In this document: positions 11,611 to 23,390 of the stretch, piece by piece
Layout: every line of letters starts with the position of its first letter
Position numbering within the stretch: position 1 is the stretch's first letter
Assembly (NCBI RefSeq): GCF_026210795.1
Contig: NC_089432.1
Span: forward strand, 5,518,001-5,582,000
Length of the DNA stretch: 64,000 nt
Reading direction: 5' to 3'
DNA from: Rhizophagus irregularis
Lineage: Eukaryota > Glomeromycota > Glomeromycetes > Glomerales > Glomeraceae
Translations under genes and position numbers: made by a program
The notes under the pieces: generated by a model
The model's input: the letters and a program-made list of their open reading frames with translations, nothing else
What the model was told of the DNA's origin: nothing
The model's database searches: none

Positions 11611-13116
11611 TTGTAAGACCTAAGCCCGTGATAATTCACGTTTGCCACCTTAGGCTTAACAAAATAATACTTTATTAATAATATAAATAAATACAATAAT
11701 ATGCTTGGTTTAAATGTTTAATAATACTAAATATAATCAAAATAATTTCCTAATATTCAATAAATCCCTAAATTCGTAACATAAGATCACAACTTCAATT
11801 TATAATCTCAAAATTCATAACTTAAATTTTCAATTTCTAAAAATTCGTAACTTCAAATTAGTAACCTGAAATTTTATCAAGTCTCCTTTTGCATCTTTTG
11901 ACATCTTAATAGTTCCCGTTCCTTAACTTTAATATTCAAAATGTAAATAAAGATCTTCATATATCAATGATTACACATATCCGTAGTTACCCCTTAAATT
12001 GATCATCAGAATTTTCAATTCCTAAATCGTCATCTCGGACGTTACCTTTATAACGTCATACAATTTTAAAATACTAAAAATTTATACACTAATTCTACTA
12101 CGCCTCATAATTAATAAATTTACTAGGTATATTTCGGCATTACACTATGTATCTGGATTTTGACCCAGAATCCGGATAATAAATTTTTTTTAAAAAAACA
12201 TTTTTTTTAAATCAAAAACTCGATTTTTGATTTCAGGATCGATAGAGACAAAATTAAATTCAAAAATATTTTTGATTATCATAAAATTTTTCACTACCTC
12301 ACTAACCATAATGGTAGTGGTGCAGCAATTTTGATGACCACGAGACCACGATAATGGATAATTTTTGTCCTTTATTATGCCCTTTATTATGTTTAATTTA
12401 TATTTATCGTGATGCATTTTTGGCTTAATTTATAGTTATTGTGATACATTTGTACAACTGCTAAAAAAATAATTTTTCAAAATTTAAAAACTGGTAACAT
12501 GATTCAGGTAAAATCCATAAATTCCAAAATTATACACTTGATTTTATCAATAAAAATTATTTTGATTATCTAAAAAGTTAAATTTGACAAAGTTATATAA
12601 TAAATTTATCAATAATTGTTTTGGTAAATTTTCAAATGAAAAAATAATACTGTACGATCAACAAAAAAAATTAATAAAATATTAACGTAAGGATGGTCCG
12701 CCAAGAGATTTGCGTTACCTTTAAAACAATTTCTTTTTTCCAATTGTATTATATATTTTTTTGCCTTAACTAATTTTATTTAAACTATAATACAGTAATA
12801 ATGTTTACTAATCTTAAAACCTTAATGATATTTACATTTTATTTTTAATATTAATAATTACATTTCATTCACAAAATATAATACTGCGGAGAAAAGAAAA
12901 AAAACGCATAATGATAATTGATTTACCATTTTAGGTTTGATCTTGTGGGAACTGATTGTGACAATCATAAAACAATCTTAGGTAAGTTCAAAAGTAGATG
13001 TAAAAAAGCGTATTTATTTCCCGCAAAAAATTATCGACTCCCTTCAAAGTCAATATTAAATTAAAATTTTCGATCTTTCATTTTACTTACTTTTATTTCT
13101 CCATATAAAAAAAACT
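11611..13116. other. intergenic, nothing coding recognised
   Basis: AT-rich. Includes a t8/a7 palindromic tract near 12182 and a somewhat more GC-rich patch near 12300-12350. No supported ORF. Confidence 0.45.
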
Positions 13117-15012
13117 ATGTATCAAACGATCATTCTAGGATCCATTCTATTGGTATCATTTTATATTTTAAAGCGTTTTCGCAAACCAAAACTCGTAAGA
13201 AAATTATCTTATTAATCTATATTGAGTTGTTTTTATTTTATTTTATTTTATTTTATTTTTTTATTTTCTTAGAATATGCCACCTCTTGTTCGTTATAAAA
13301 TTCCAATTATCGGTCATACTTATAGTTATATGTTTAATTCCGAAGAATTCATCAAACAATGCAAAAATGAGGTTAATAAAATAATAAAAAAGATTTTTTG
13401 TTTTCTTTTTTTTTGCGTCAAATCTATTAACAATTTTAATTTTCGTATTAATTAGTATGGTGAAATCTTTAGTATATATATATGGGGTGAAGTGAGAACA
13501 ATTGTCGGTAATACATTTTTATATATATACTGTATATAAATAATCATTATATATGTTTATGACCAATAAAATATTATATGTACTTTAATAGGAAAAGAAT
13601 ATTCGCAAGAGGTATTAACAAGAGACGATGCGTTTAGTTTTGGGAAAGCATTTGTCGAAACAATTCCGCTTGACTTATTACTTAAACATGCGGGTGTAAC
13701 AAATGTGCCAAAATTGCTTAAAGATTATATTTTTTGTAAATTAAATTTTTATTCTGAGCGCATGCAAAAATGTCTTCATTCTGCCATTCAAAAATATATT
13801 AATACTAATGTTAATGATGGTCCAAAAGTTTTTAATAATATGTATCTTTTAATGACTAAAATTATTTCTACCCCTGTTTCAAATATTTTTATTGGTGAAG
13901 TAAGTATATATATATTTATTATTTTAAAAAATTTTTTTTTTTATTATTAAATATTTATTCCTTTCAAAAATTTACTTTTTTTTATAGGAGGAATCGAAAC
14001 ATGATCAACATTTGCAGGATTTATAAGTGATTTATTGACACTTCAAAAAATTCCACCATTACTTAATTTTTATTATCCAGGATACCTCAACCGTATTCTC
14101 GTTAGTTCAGGATTATATAATCCAGCAATTAAACATAGAAATATATTAATTAAATATATTAAAAATCAAGTTTGTAACCGTTTGCAAGGGAAAGCAAAAT
14201 ATGGTGATTCTTGGAAACGTCCTGATGATTTACTTCAAGATATTATAGAACAAGAAAATATTGATCTTAATAATGTTAATTATTCTTCATTAGCTGATAA
14301 AATATTTGCGTTTCTTTTCGCTTCAATTCATACGACATCAACCGGTTGTGCAAATGCTTTAATGGATTTAGCTTCTCGTCCTCAATATATGCAAGAATTA
14401 TATGAAGAACAATTGGAAGTACATAAAGAAGCTGATGAGAATGGTGTACTTCCATTTGAAGCTCTTGATAATATGAAAAAATTAGATAGTTTTATTAGAG
14501 AAACTTTAAGATTAACTGGTCATATATTAGCACTTGATCATTCTGTATTAAAAGATTACACTTTCTCTAATGGATTACAATTACCAAAAAATCATACAGT
14601 TAAGATTTATGTTGATGATATTTATCAAGATGAATCATTACAAGGTCCAAATCCGAAATCATTTGAACCATTTAGACATATAGATAAAAATGCTCCTGCA
14701 TCAAAAATTAGTAAAAATTTTGTTCTATTTGGAGCTGGTAAACACGCGTAAGTTTATAATAATATTTAATTTATTTTTTTTTTGCAAATACTGTATGTTA
14801 AAATTAATTTAATTAATTTAATTATTATTAAATTATTTAGATGCCCTGGAAGATATTTTGCTATAAGCGAAATCAAATTTTTTATGCATAACATTATCTT
14901 AAAATATAATATTCGCACGGAGAGTGGTAAAATTGAAGGAAGAAAGTTGTACGGTCCAACTGCATACCCAAGTCCTAGTGGAATTATTATCGAAAAGAGG
15001 AAGGCTAAGTGA
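13117..15012 (+). CDS. cytochrome P450 (six exons, splice ambiguity at intron 4)
   Basis: Exons 13117-13194, 13273-13371, 13456-13507, 13592-13899 (or 13894), then 14747 as end of exon 5, and 14841-15012. The N-terminus is a single membrane anchor (ILGSILLVSFYILKRF) followed by a P-P-L-V hinge. P450 hallmarks: I-helix F-A-S-I-H-T-T-S, where a His replaces the usual acidic residue as in CYP51-like enzymes; ExxR as E-T-L-R; S-F-E-P-F-R meander; heme loop F-G-A-G-K-H-A-C-P-G-R completed across the last intron. Such enzymes are ER-bound haem monooxygenases; substrate unknown. With the canonical donor GTAAGT at 13900 and acceptor at 13987, the frame breaks before T-F-A-G-F-I-S-D. Using donor GTGAAG (13895) and acceptor TTTGCAG (ending 14017), the gene is open at 477 residues but loses about ten residues. 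So it is either intact with a short deletion or a recent one-frameshift pseudogene. Confidence 0.8.
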
Positions 15013-16572
15013 AATTTAAAAAAAAATGAAATATGCGTTGTATATGTAAATTTTTTTATTCGATTGTAAGTTATGAAATTTAAAATAATGAAAATTATAA
15101 AAATGTGTTTCGTTAAATTAAATAGAAACTTATTATGAAAGATAATTGTAATTTACTACAATTCAATATTTCATTTACAGTAATATCTAAACAGACAATA
15201 AAGTGATATTTATACTAGATCTCAATTTATATTTAAAATTTTTTAAAAATTTTTTATTAACAATTATTTTTCCAAAAATCTTTATAAGATCTTAACAATT
15301 TATATTACCTTTACACTTGGTGCAAAAATATTGCAATTTTTCCTTTTTAGATAATTCCATAATTCCAGCAGAAAATTTTATAATTGATATTATCGACTTA
15401 TCGTAATCCAAAAAATGAGTAGAGATATATTAGTAAACTTATCCCGGTGATCCAAATCTTTATAAATATCTGAAAATTTATTTTGTAAATTTTTTAGCCA
15501 CATTGATTCAGATTATAAACAACGATTAATTGAAAAAAATGATTCGATAACTTAGATCACATGATTATAGTTAAAAAATGGTAAAGTTATATATAGGAAT
15601 TACTTTAACCAACCCCGAAGTAGATAATGCCGCAATATTCTAAAAATGAGCAAAGTAATTCGTAGTTTATAATTTTTACCGAATGCCAATAATCTGATTG
15701 ATTTTCTGCGCCTCCGTGGCGTAGCCTACATCACGTGAATTTATTTTTCCCACTCCTATGAATATCGCTTGACTAACGAGTAAAAAATCAGTGGTTATGG
15801 CCCAAAATGGCATGTTACTCGAAGAGCTGAATGACGTTAAACTAGATAATCAATGCGTTTCGTCGGAATTTTTTAGATGGTAACAGTTAAACAATTTAAT
15901 TATCTTTGCACAGCTGGGAAACAAGTCTCTTTTATACTTCATTTATACCTGCGCATGGAATTGTGAATTTAACCGGATCATATAAGATCACGTTATTTTC
16001 ATCTTAAGAGAAAATTCGAATAACGGCTTCGAGAAATTAAAAAATCTTCCTTTTTCATTTATTTACTGCGATCACACACAATGGCGTGCTTTACTATGCA
16101 ACCACTAACCCTAAAACGGTTTAATGAGCGATTAGACTACATATGTGAACTAACGTAGATGAGATAGCAAAAATCTCTGAAGATTATGTCATTTTCGGAG
16201 CACCCAAAATGGTAATTTAAAATGTATAATACAATGAATACTATTGAACCCCTTTTCATTGTAAATGCAGGCTGATCGAAATCTGTAATGTAGTAGATGA
16301 GCTGCTTTAATCGCCCATTTTTACCGTTTCAGGGATAAACTATACAAGTAATTTCTTGGCCGTCTTGGTAAATTATAATTAAAAAAGATGTCAGAAAAAT
16401 AATAAAGATTTTTGGGCATCTGATTTTAACAATATTGAAAATTTTAAGATCCCAAATTTATTAAAGCATAAAGTGGTTGACGCTTCTATTCTTAGTTCTT
16501 TTAAAACATATTTGTGAATAGCTCTAACGATTTTATATATCAAAAGGAAAAAATTCAAACTTTATATTAGCT
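15013..16572. other. intergenic, less AT-rich in its second half
   Basis: 15740-16350 is noticeably richer in G+C than its surroundings and could hide old coding sequence, but I could not build a convincing gene. A two-exon reading at 15797-16007 needs a 34-nt intron and was rejected. A CATCACGTGA word is at 15730. Confidence 0.4.
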
Positions 16573-16790
16573 TCACCAAGCTTTTTCCGCTTTGATACGT
16601 TTATTATGTTTGGTTAAGAAATCATCTAAATTACGGTATGGCCGTTTTTCAACAATTTTACCAGCGGTAACAACGTCAACATCAGGAATAATATTTTTAA
16701 TTTTTGTCAGTTAGGATTGATATCTTTGGCAAGATAAAATGTAGAACGTAATGAAAAAATGGGACTAAAGTATTTCCTTGAAGCTAGTTA
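16573..16790 (-). pseudogene. unidentified C-terminal coding relic
   Basis: On the minus strand a well-formed C-terminus reads K-N-I-I-P-D-V-D-V-V-T-A-G-K-I-V-E-K-R, then P-Y-R-N-L-D-D-F-L, T-K-H-N-K-R-I-K-A-E-K-A-W and a stop at 16573-16575. Upstream, S-L-R-S-T-F-Y-L-A-K-D-I-N-P-N continues the same kind of composition, but one frameshift separates the two parts near 16709. The amino-acid usage is clearly protein-like. I do not recognise the family. No start or further exon was found upstream. Confidence 0.4.
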
Positions 16791-17270
16791 TTGAAATTTT
16801 GTTCACGTAGAATTTATCGTAAAAGTCCTAAATTTTGATTGGTTAATTTTAAAATAGTTGTTATTCTATATTAAATATAATTTATTGTAATTATTGTATA
16901 AAAAAATAAAAAAAAAATATTTTATTTGGTAAAGTAATTTTTTCTTTTAAAAAAAAAATACAAAATTAATAAATCAAGTGATATATTTTAACCTAAAATT
17001 TTTTTTAAAAATCACTGTCAAAAATTATATGTTAATTAAATAAAAATAATTTATTGTATTTATTGTAACAAAAAAATTAAAAAATATATTTATTGAAAGT
17101 AATTTTATTTTTTTTAAAAAAAAAAAATAAAAAAAAATGAATTTAATTTTCCTAAATATAATTTGTATGAATTTTTCTTGAAACTTTAACAATGGTATTT
17201 AATTTGTTGATTAAATAATCATTATACGAAAAAAATATATATATATATATATTTTTGTTAAAAACAAGAT
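16791..17270. other. AT-rich intergenic
   Basis: Two loosely similar stretches (about 16860-16990 and 17030-17150; attgtaa, aaaaaatatattttatt, gtaattttt) suggest an old duplication. An (AT)n tract lies near 17232-17252. No gene. Confidence 0.4.
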
Positions 17271-18480
17271 TTTCCCTCTGTTCCTTTACTTGCATTAACA
17301 GCTACATGTTCACCTGAAGATGCAGCTAAATTTATACAGTCTTAGAAAGACCAAACATAAAAGTTATCAGAAGTCCTATAATTCATCATCAGGATATTGC
17401 ATTGGAAGTTCAACCAAAACCAATAGGGAAAAAAAACTTTACCAGGCAAGTATTTAATCTTTTAGATAATCATGAAGGAGAAGGACGAGTAATTATATTT
17501 TCCGCTACCATTCAAAATTGTATTGATATTACTGATGAATTGCGAAAAGCATTTGACCCTTCACCCTTCTATTGTAGCTATGTATCATGGAAAGATGTCT
17601 AGTTCGAACAAGCTGCCACCTCTAATGCGTGGAAAAATGGAATAATTAGAATAATGTCAGCAACATCTGTATTTGGAATGGGAATAAATGTACTCGATGT
17701 TACTTTAATAATACACACCACTTTACCTTTATCAAATGAACAATATGTACAAGAAATTGGGCGTGTTGGTTATTTAGGCCAAGGATCAAAAGCCATAATT
17801 TTCTATTCACGTGGAGACATTCGTACTTTATTAGTAATTATTGGTGGAGGACAGGAAAAGTAAGTAAATCCAATACTAAAAAATATTAGTTTGTCAAATC
17901 ATGAGGAAATGTATCATTTATAAGATACCAACGTGACCCTAAAGAAAAATTATGTTAATGGCATTGTATACAGATTCCATTTATGAATGCCGTCAGCAAC
18001 TTACATACCAATCGTTCCAATGGTTCCAATGGTTATACGATCCTCCAATTTTACAATGTATGATTTGTGATAATTGTTTGCGCCGAGAAAAGGATACACC
18101 GTCAATATATGACGCACAGTCTGAAGCTGTGCGAATGATACGAATAGTTATTTGGGGTCTCTTATATGCTGTACTAATAAAAGCATAACATGCATTATAT
18201 TACACGAGAAGACATAATAGATGTTTTCTATAATAAGAAAAATAACAATGTCAACCAAAAAAATTTGAATAAATTATCTTTATATTCAGAAGCTCGTATT
18301 CAAATTAGGTTACGGCCACAAAAGTTGGTATGTACCTGCTTGATTGGTTAATTACTGAAGAAATTATATACCAATTTATTGAACTAGGACAGATTCCTCA
18401 ATATTGACTTATATATGTAGAATAGAAGGAGTTAATGTAAATGCCGAAGATTTGATTTTAGCAAAAAATTGGAATTTGTA
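17271..18480 (+). pseudogene. RecQ-type DNA helicase relic (3' half)
   Basis: Coding-like segments run through several frames: F-P-S-V-P-L-L-A-L-T-A-T-C (motif III), G-E-G-R-V-I-I-F-S-A-T (motif IV region), H-G-K-M-S-S (motif IVa), S-A-T-S-V-F-G-M-G-I-N-V (motif V), Q-Y-V-Q-E-I-G-R-V-G-Y-L-G (motif VI, where functional RecQ has G-R-A-G-R-D-G), then a zinc-binding-like part C-R-Q-Q-L-T-Y and M-I-C-D-N-C-L-R-R, and a winged-helix-like remnant (E-D-I-I-D-V-F, N-K-L-S-L-Y, L-I-D-W-L-I-T-E). Stops or shifts occur near 17343, 17580, 17862 and 18186. The N-terminal half (Walker A, DExH) is missing. The altered motif VI arginine region means this copy could not be an active helicase. RecQ-like fragments are frequent in this lineage. 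Confidence 0.75.
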
Positions 18481-18632
18481 TATAAAATAATAAAGAACAA
18501 AAGTTGTGTAAAGCAAAATTATAAATATTTTATTTAAATTAATAATTATTTTTTATCGAAATGATAAATTTTTATAAAAAAATGATTAATTAGTTCTATT
18601 TTTAAACGGGTTACACGATCATCAACTAAATA

Positions 18633-20477
18633 TCAACAAAAAGACCCTACCCTTAGTAACCTTCTGGTTTTAATTTTCTTCATATTAAGACCATATTCAA
18701 GCGCTTTAATTTTGTAATAAATTTATTTAGATTTTATTAATAAACAAAAATTACAACGTCAATATACGATTACCTCCTCTGAGACTGGCAACTACTGGTT
18801 GGGACGGTACGGAAATATTACTGTTCTTGACTTTACTCGAAAATTCTTCTCTAATTCTTTTTTGTAAATACCTAGATTCATTAAAACCTCCGACCAAGAA
18901 CATAGCAGAAATGGGACCACTATTATTAAGTTGTTCACATATTAATTTAATAATCTTGTTAACTACAGGATCAAATATTCTTTTAACATCTTCAAATTTA
19001 AGTTCTATGATCCATTCATCTTCTTCCAATTGTTCTAATTTATCACCCGTGACATATTGTTTTATAATTGGACAAACATATTCTAAATCCAATTCGACAG
19101 TTTTATACTCTTCTTTATTTCCCGTAAACAAAAACTTTACTTTTTTACAAAATTCCTTAACCATATATTGTAGTTCTCCGTAATGATTTTCCTCAAGCAA
19201 TGTCAAAACCGTAGATCCTATTTTCCTTGCAATAAAAGCAAGAAAACTTTTGTCAACATAAACTCCTCCACAAAATCCACTTGCTCTAATTGTTTTTTCT
19301 TCCAATTTATCATTTTCCAATAACTGCCATGTGGTTAAATCCACTGTGCTATTTCCGCAATCAACAATTAAGAAGTTGGCTAAATCAAAATTTATAAAAT
19401 TTATTAGTAATTATTTCATACTCTGAAATAAGCATTAGAAAAAATTAAATATACATACTTCCCATACTTCCCACGGTATCTAAATTATGCTCCTTTAGCA
19501 CTTTCATGCAATATACAGCTTTTTTTTTTTTTTTTTGAAAGAAAAACGTTAGATAAATTCCAAATAATAATTTGTAGTTGAACTTGATATTAATTACCAG
19601 CTGCCTCAGCTATTAAAACCAGAATGAAAAAGTTTATTGATTATTTTTATAAATTAAAATCGGATATGAGACGTTAAACATTGAAATATAAACTCACGTT
19701 CAGTAATAAATTGTAATTTTTCAGAACTTTTTACGTTAATTAAACCTGCTTCATAAATACATTCCCTCATTATTGCCTTCGCTTGATCGGAGAATACTGC
19801 GGGAACTGTTAATATAATCAAAACTTGTTCCATGAACTTTACATTCGGCCATCTGGTTGCTATTGTCTCCTTGATTAACTATTTATAAAGAAATCCAATA
19901 AAAATGAAAAAAAATTTCAATAACAAAAAAGACCATACTTAAATAAATACAAAAATGCTTACTTCTCCCATACATTTCAAGTAATCAGTGATGGCTTTCT
20001 TATAATTTATGCCTTTAGGCAGAACAGGTTTCTCATTATCAGGAATATTAGATAAATGTAATTTAAAATGTTCGACCGGTTTTGAAGCAGTCTGATTTTT
20101 TGATTTTCCCTTTACTTTTTTTTGGTTTTTAGCTAACGCCGGAAACCCCCATTCTACAACATTTTTAAAATTTTTATCATATTGTAATGCTGTATTTGTT
20201 TTTAATGGACCGATTTGGTCGGGCCAAGTATCATTCGTAATAATTTCGTTATCTATTTTATGTGCATATGCAAATCCCTAAAAATTTTGCAATGATTTAA
20301 TGAAAATTCAATAGTTTAAAATAAGAAGATTAAATAGAATAACTTACAGAATATGTTGTTCCAAAATCTCTTGGTTTGAATAAATGAATTTTTTTAGCAA
20401 TGATTTTCTAAATAATAGCAGTATTTAAAAAATGAATTTAGATAATTACCAATGGATACTACGACACGATTTTCCAT
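18633..20477 (-). CDS. Hsp70-like ATPase-domain protein, eight exons, short C-terminus
   Basis: Exons: 20477-20450, 20367-20348, 20277-19963, 19878-19698, 19609-19598 (12 nt), 19518-19459, 19379-18774, 18703-18633; phases sum to 430 residues. Actin-like ATPase motifs assemble across introns: phosphate-1 V-V-V-S-I-D-F-G-T-T-Y-S-G-F-A-Y, the E-P-E-A-A-A connector (its centre supplied by the 12-nt exon), phosphate-2 V-D-C-G-N-S-T-V-D-L, and the adenosine motif M-F-L-V-G-G-F-N-E-S. After exon 7 the family line R-G-A-L-E-Y-G-L-N continues through exon 8 and stops shortly after K-I-K-T-R. If intron 7 is retained, the frame ends at 18751 with 414 residues. It belongs to the HSPA12-like group common in fungi and lacks a classic substrate-binding domain; it ends earlier than usual relatives (about 560-600 residues). 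A basic low-complexity insert K-K-V-K-G-K-S-K lies in exon 3. Confidence 0.8.
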
Positions 20478-21339
20478 TTATGGAAAAAAGAGTCCAGAGA
20501 ATTCTATCAAAGGAAAAAAAAAGCAAGAAACGAAAAATAGTTCAACGGAATTCTTTCAGAGAAAAAGGAAAACCAGAAATGAAAAAAGTCCGAATAGATA
20601 AATAAATAAATAAACACGAATATGTTAAGATCTGATTCGTTCTCATCACGTTTGTTGTTAGCAAAATGATTCCGTGTCACATTATACTCTCTGTGTTATA
20701 TAAACAAAGTTATCAGCAAGTGATGTACTACAACATTCACATCTTCCAATAAAATAAAGCGAAATTGGTAGTAAACTTTAATCTTCACATTATGTTTAAA
20801 AAAAATACAGATGTTGACGGACTGATATATTTTACTAATAGCTAAATAATTGATATTTTTTTTTATCGGCTAAATATCACTAAATTAAATCTTTTAATAA
20901 ATTTTGCAGTTTAGTTATACTTTATCGTAGAGTAAAAAAACAGACAATAACTTTTTCCTGTTTGGTAATCTGTTGTACTCTTTAAAATACTGTATTACAA
21001 TTTTTTTTTATATTTTTTTAAAATAAAGTGACCCATAAACTCCCAGGTAAACGATCATCAAAACACTTGCAACGTATACTCTTTTTTGGTTTTGATCTAC
21101 ACAAGAGGTCGGGGAGCTTGGCATGATTTTAAAAGATCTTTTAAATGAAAGTTATTGTAAAAAAAAAAAATGATTTATAAATATGCAAATTGTTGATCTC
21201 TCTTTTATAAATAAGCCTCGTTAAAATAAATAAATTTTTTAAATCTAGCTTTTTCTTAAATAAAATGATGTTTTCTATTTATAATGAGTAAATTAAGTAT
21301 AGATAAATGGCAGATTTCGGTTTATTATAAGTTAAAATG
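20478..21339. other. intergenic between Hsp70-like gene and MITE
   Basis: No gene recognised. About 20490-20585 holds two degenerate copies of a purine-rich word (gagaattctatcaaagg / cggaattctttcagag). Confidence 0.4.
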
Positions 21340-21347
21340 GTAAAATA

Positions 21348-21829
21348 TAGGGATTGGAATCGATTATCATTATTAGAATCGATTTTAGAATCGATTAATC
21401 GTCGATTAATCGTTAATCGAAATTATACTACTACCGGTCACGTGACTATTAAAATTTATTAAGATCGACATAAAAATTTCCTTTTTTGGAATTTTGTACA
21501 ACATAACTTGAATTTCGTTGGACAACAAAATTTCCTTTTTTGGATTTTTGTTAATGTCACGTGACAGCGACCTAACTTCTTATTAACGGACTACCCCAAA
21601 ATGTCACGAAACGGCCGGCATTAAGAAATTAAGAAATTAACTGTGTGACAAATAATGTGGTTTTTGTCAACCGAAATAAAACCAATACTTGTAGGGTACG
21701 CAGGGGAAATCTTATTAACGCTACTGCGCCACAATAAGTAAATTCGATTTTTATTCGATAATCGATTTAAAATCGATTCTTATCGATTTTCGATAAATTC
21801 GATTATTGTAAAATCGATTCCAATCCCTA
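21348..21829. mobile_element. hAT-superfamily MITE with perfect 8-bp target duplication
   Basis: The element starts TAGGGATTGGAATCGATT and ends with its exact complement (AATCGATTCCAATCCCTA). It is flanked by identical 8-bp duplications GTAAAATA at 21340-21347 and 21830-21837. TIRs beginning TAGGG with 8-bp duplications are diagnostic of hAT elements. At 482 bp with no transposase frame, it is non-autonomous. Subterminal GAATCGATT words repeat several times on both sides, as expected of transposase-binding arrays, and two TCACGTGAC palindromes lie inside (about 21437 and 21557). The intact duplication suggests insertion was not ancient. Confidence 0.9.
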
Positions 21830-21837
21830 GTAAAATA

Positions 21838-22278
21838 ATAAAAATTTAAGGGAATTGCTAAACATCGCCTGGGTGATTGTCGCCTGGATTTTTTTTCAAA
21901 TGTCACATGATGTACAATATATTGGCTGACAGCTGATTTGATCAGCTAAAAAAAAATCATATTTATTCAAAATAACAGATCGCAATTATTGAGTTATCCG
22001 GTTACCTTTTATTTTGTTATTATTTTTATTGTAATTTTTTTTGGTTGTCGGTAAATTTTTTATTATAATAGAACAAAAAATATTTAATTATATTGATTAT
22101 AAATCATAAATCAGATATGTTTCCATGATACTAATGCGGTTGTCATACTTCTTTTGTATATGATGATGAATATAACATGAAGTATTTAGTTGTTAATGCT
22201 GTAATCCAAATAACTTCTTCTCAGAAGTTGAGGTGCCTAATCAACGAGCCTGTAGCAGAATACATGGGTACCGAAATA
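21838..22278. other. intergenic, nothing recognised
   Basis: No supported coding sequence; AT-rich. Confidence 0.4.
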
Positions 22279-22578
22279 TTACGGCAGTAACGACACATTA
22301 CACCAATTCGGTATTACACGAATCTTCGAACAAAAATTTGATGTAATACTATATATTTCACCATTACGCCTTAATAAAATCTTCAATATATTTTCACGAA
22401 TATTATTTGAGTCGTAGGTTCTATTTCCCTTTATATCCATTTTATCACACAATATAAAATGTGATGTAGTACAATACAAAAAGCTTGGATCATTTGTGAC
22501 GTTTAACTCCGTGAATCCAGTAGACATTATGATGAAAGAAATATTTAATAATACGAAATTGATGTAATTAGTTTTCAA
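22279..22578 (-). CDS. possible small secreted-like ORF without a good start
   Basis: A 99-codon frame whose N-terminus is hydrophobic (INFVLLNISFIIMSTGF) like a signal peptide, followed by a Cys-containing body (L-Y-C-T, L-C-D-K, F-C-S-K, W-C-N-V). The first codon is TTG; the only usable ATG (22527) lies inside the hydrophobic run. Either the start was lost, an upstream exon is missing, or the frame is chance. Not recognised; weak. Confidence 0.2.
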   Translation of the reverse strand: MKTNYINFVLLNISFIIMSTGFTELNVTNDPSFLYCTTSHFILCDKMDIKGNRTYDSNNIRENILKILLRRNGEIYSITSNFCSKIRVIPNWCNVSLLP

Positions 22579-23390
22579 TAATAAAGGCTTATAATATAAA
22601 TAAGTTAAATTTGATTAATAATGTGTAGAAAATGTTTTTTTACGCGAATTTGTTATTATAAAGAGCGATCGCCACTGGACTAGTGTAATTTCTTATTTGT
22701 GTTTCCCTTAACAATATTGTTTAATGATAAGATTAAATTTATACTTTAAATTACAAATCAGAATGCTCATTTCTACATACATCAGACGATAATCATTTAT
22801 TGAACTTTTATAATTATAAATAATATGCCAAAATACTAAACTCGAAATATAATATGATATTGTATACCCGACGCACGTAACGCACATAATATTACTAATC
22901 GTATTACCGGTAAGACGGTAACTATATTACTTTATACATTTCAGCATCATTTTTCAATATTACCGATTTATATTACTGCTTTTGATATAAAAAGTTTACC
23001 AATAAAAGGGACGACTAAAGCGGTGCTGTATCACGTGATCATAGTTAATATTTGTCAAGTCTATTATTCACTTTTCCGTTTTATTAAGTATTCTGGAGAA
23101 CGAAATCATTCTTAAACATGATGTTTAATGAAACTGTTCAGAGATAAAGAGTTCCTTCCTGCAACCTTAATAAGCATTATTCACAAATTTGCATATAATA
23201 GTAATAGTTCAAAGCAACTGTTTATTACAGGAATTACAAATTTTAAAAAGATACTGTAATCCACATGAATTATAGAATTTTTTCAATTTTATTGTATTAC
23301 AAAAAAGTATTTAATGATAATAAAATAAATAAATAAATACAAATTTTATCAATTTTAAAAGATCTAAATACCATTACCATATCAGATATT
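22579..23390. other. intergenic; contains a GTATCACGTGATCAT motif
   Basis: No gene. A GTATCACGTGATCATAG word near 23028 matches motifs at 3939 and 11362. Several CCGGTAA words lie around 22905-22920. Confidence 0.4.

Noticed and set aside
15797-16007. Possible two-exon gene (58 residues)
   Set aside because: It needs a 34-nt intron, shorter than I would accept, and the product has no recognisable motif.
22279-22578. Treating the Cys-containing frame as a firm secreted-protein gene
   Set aside because: The hydrophobic N-terminus is only reached from a TTG codon; no ATG precedes it. Kept as a low-confidence entry only.
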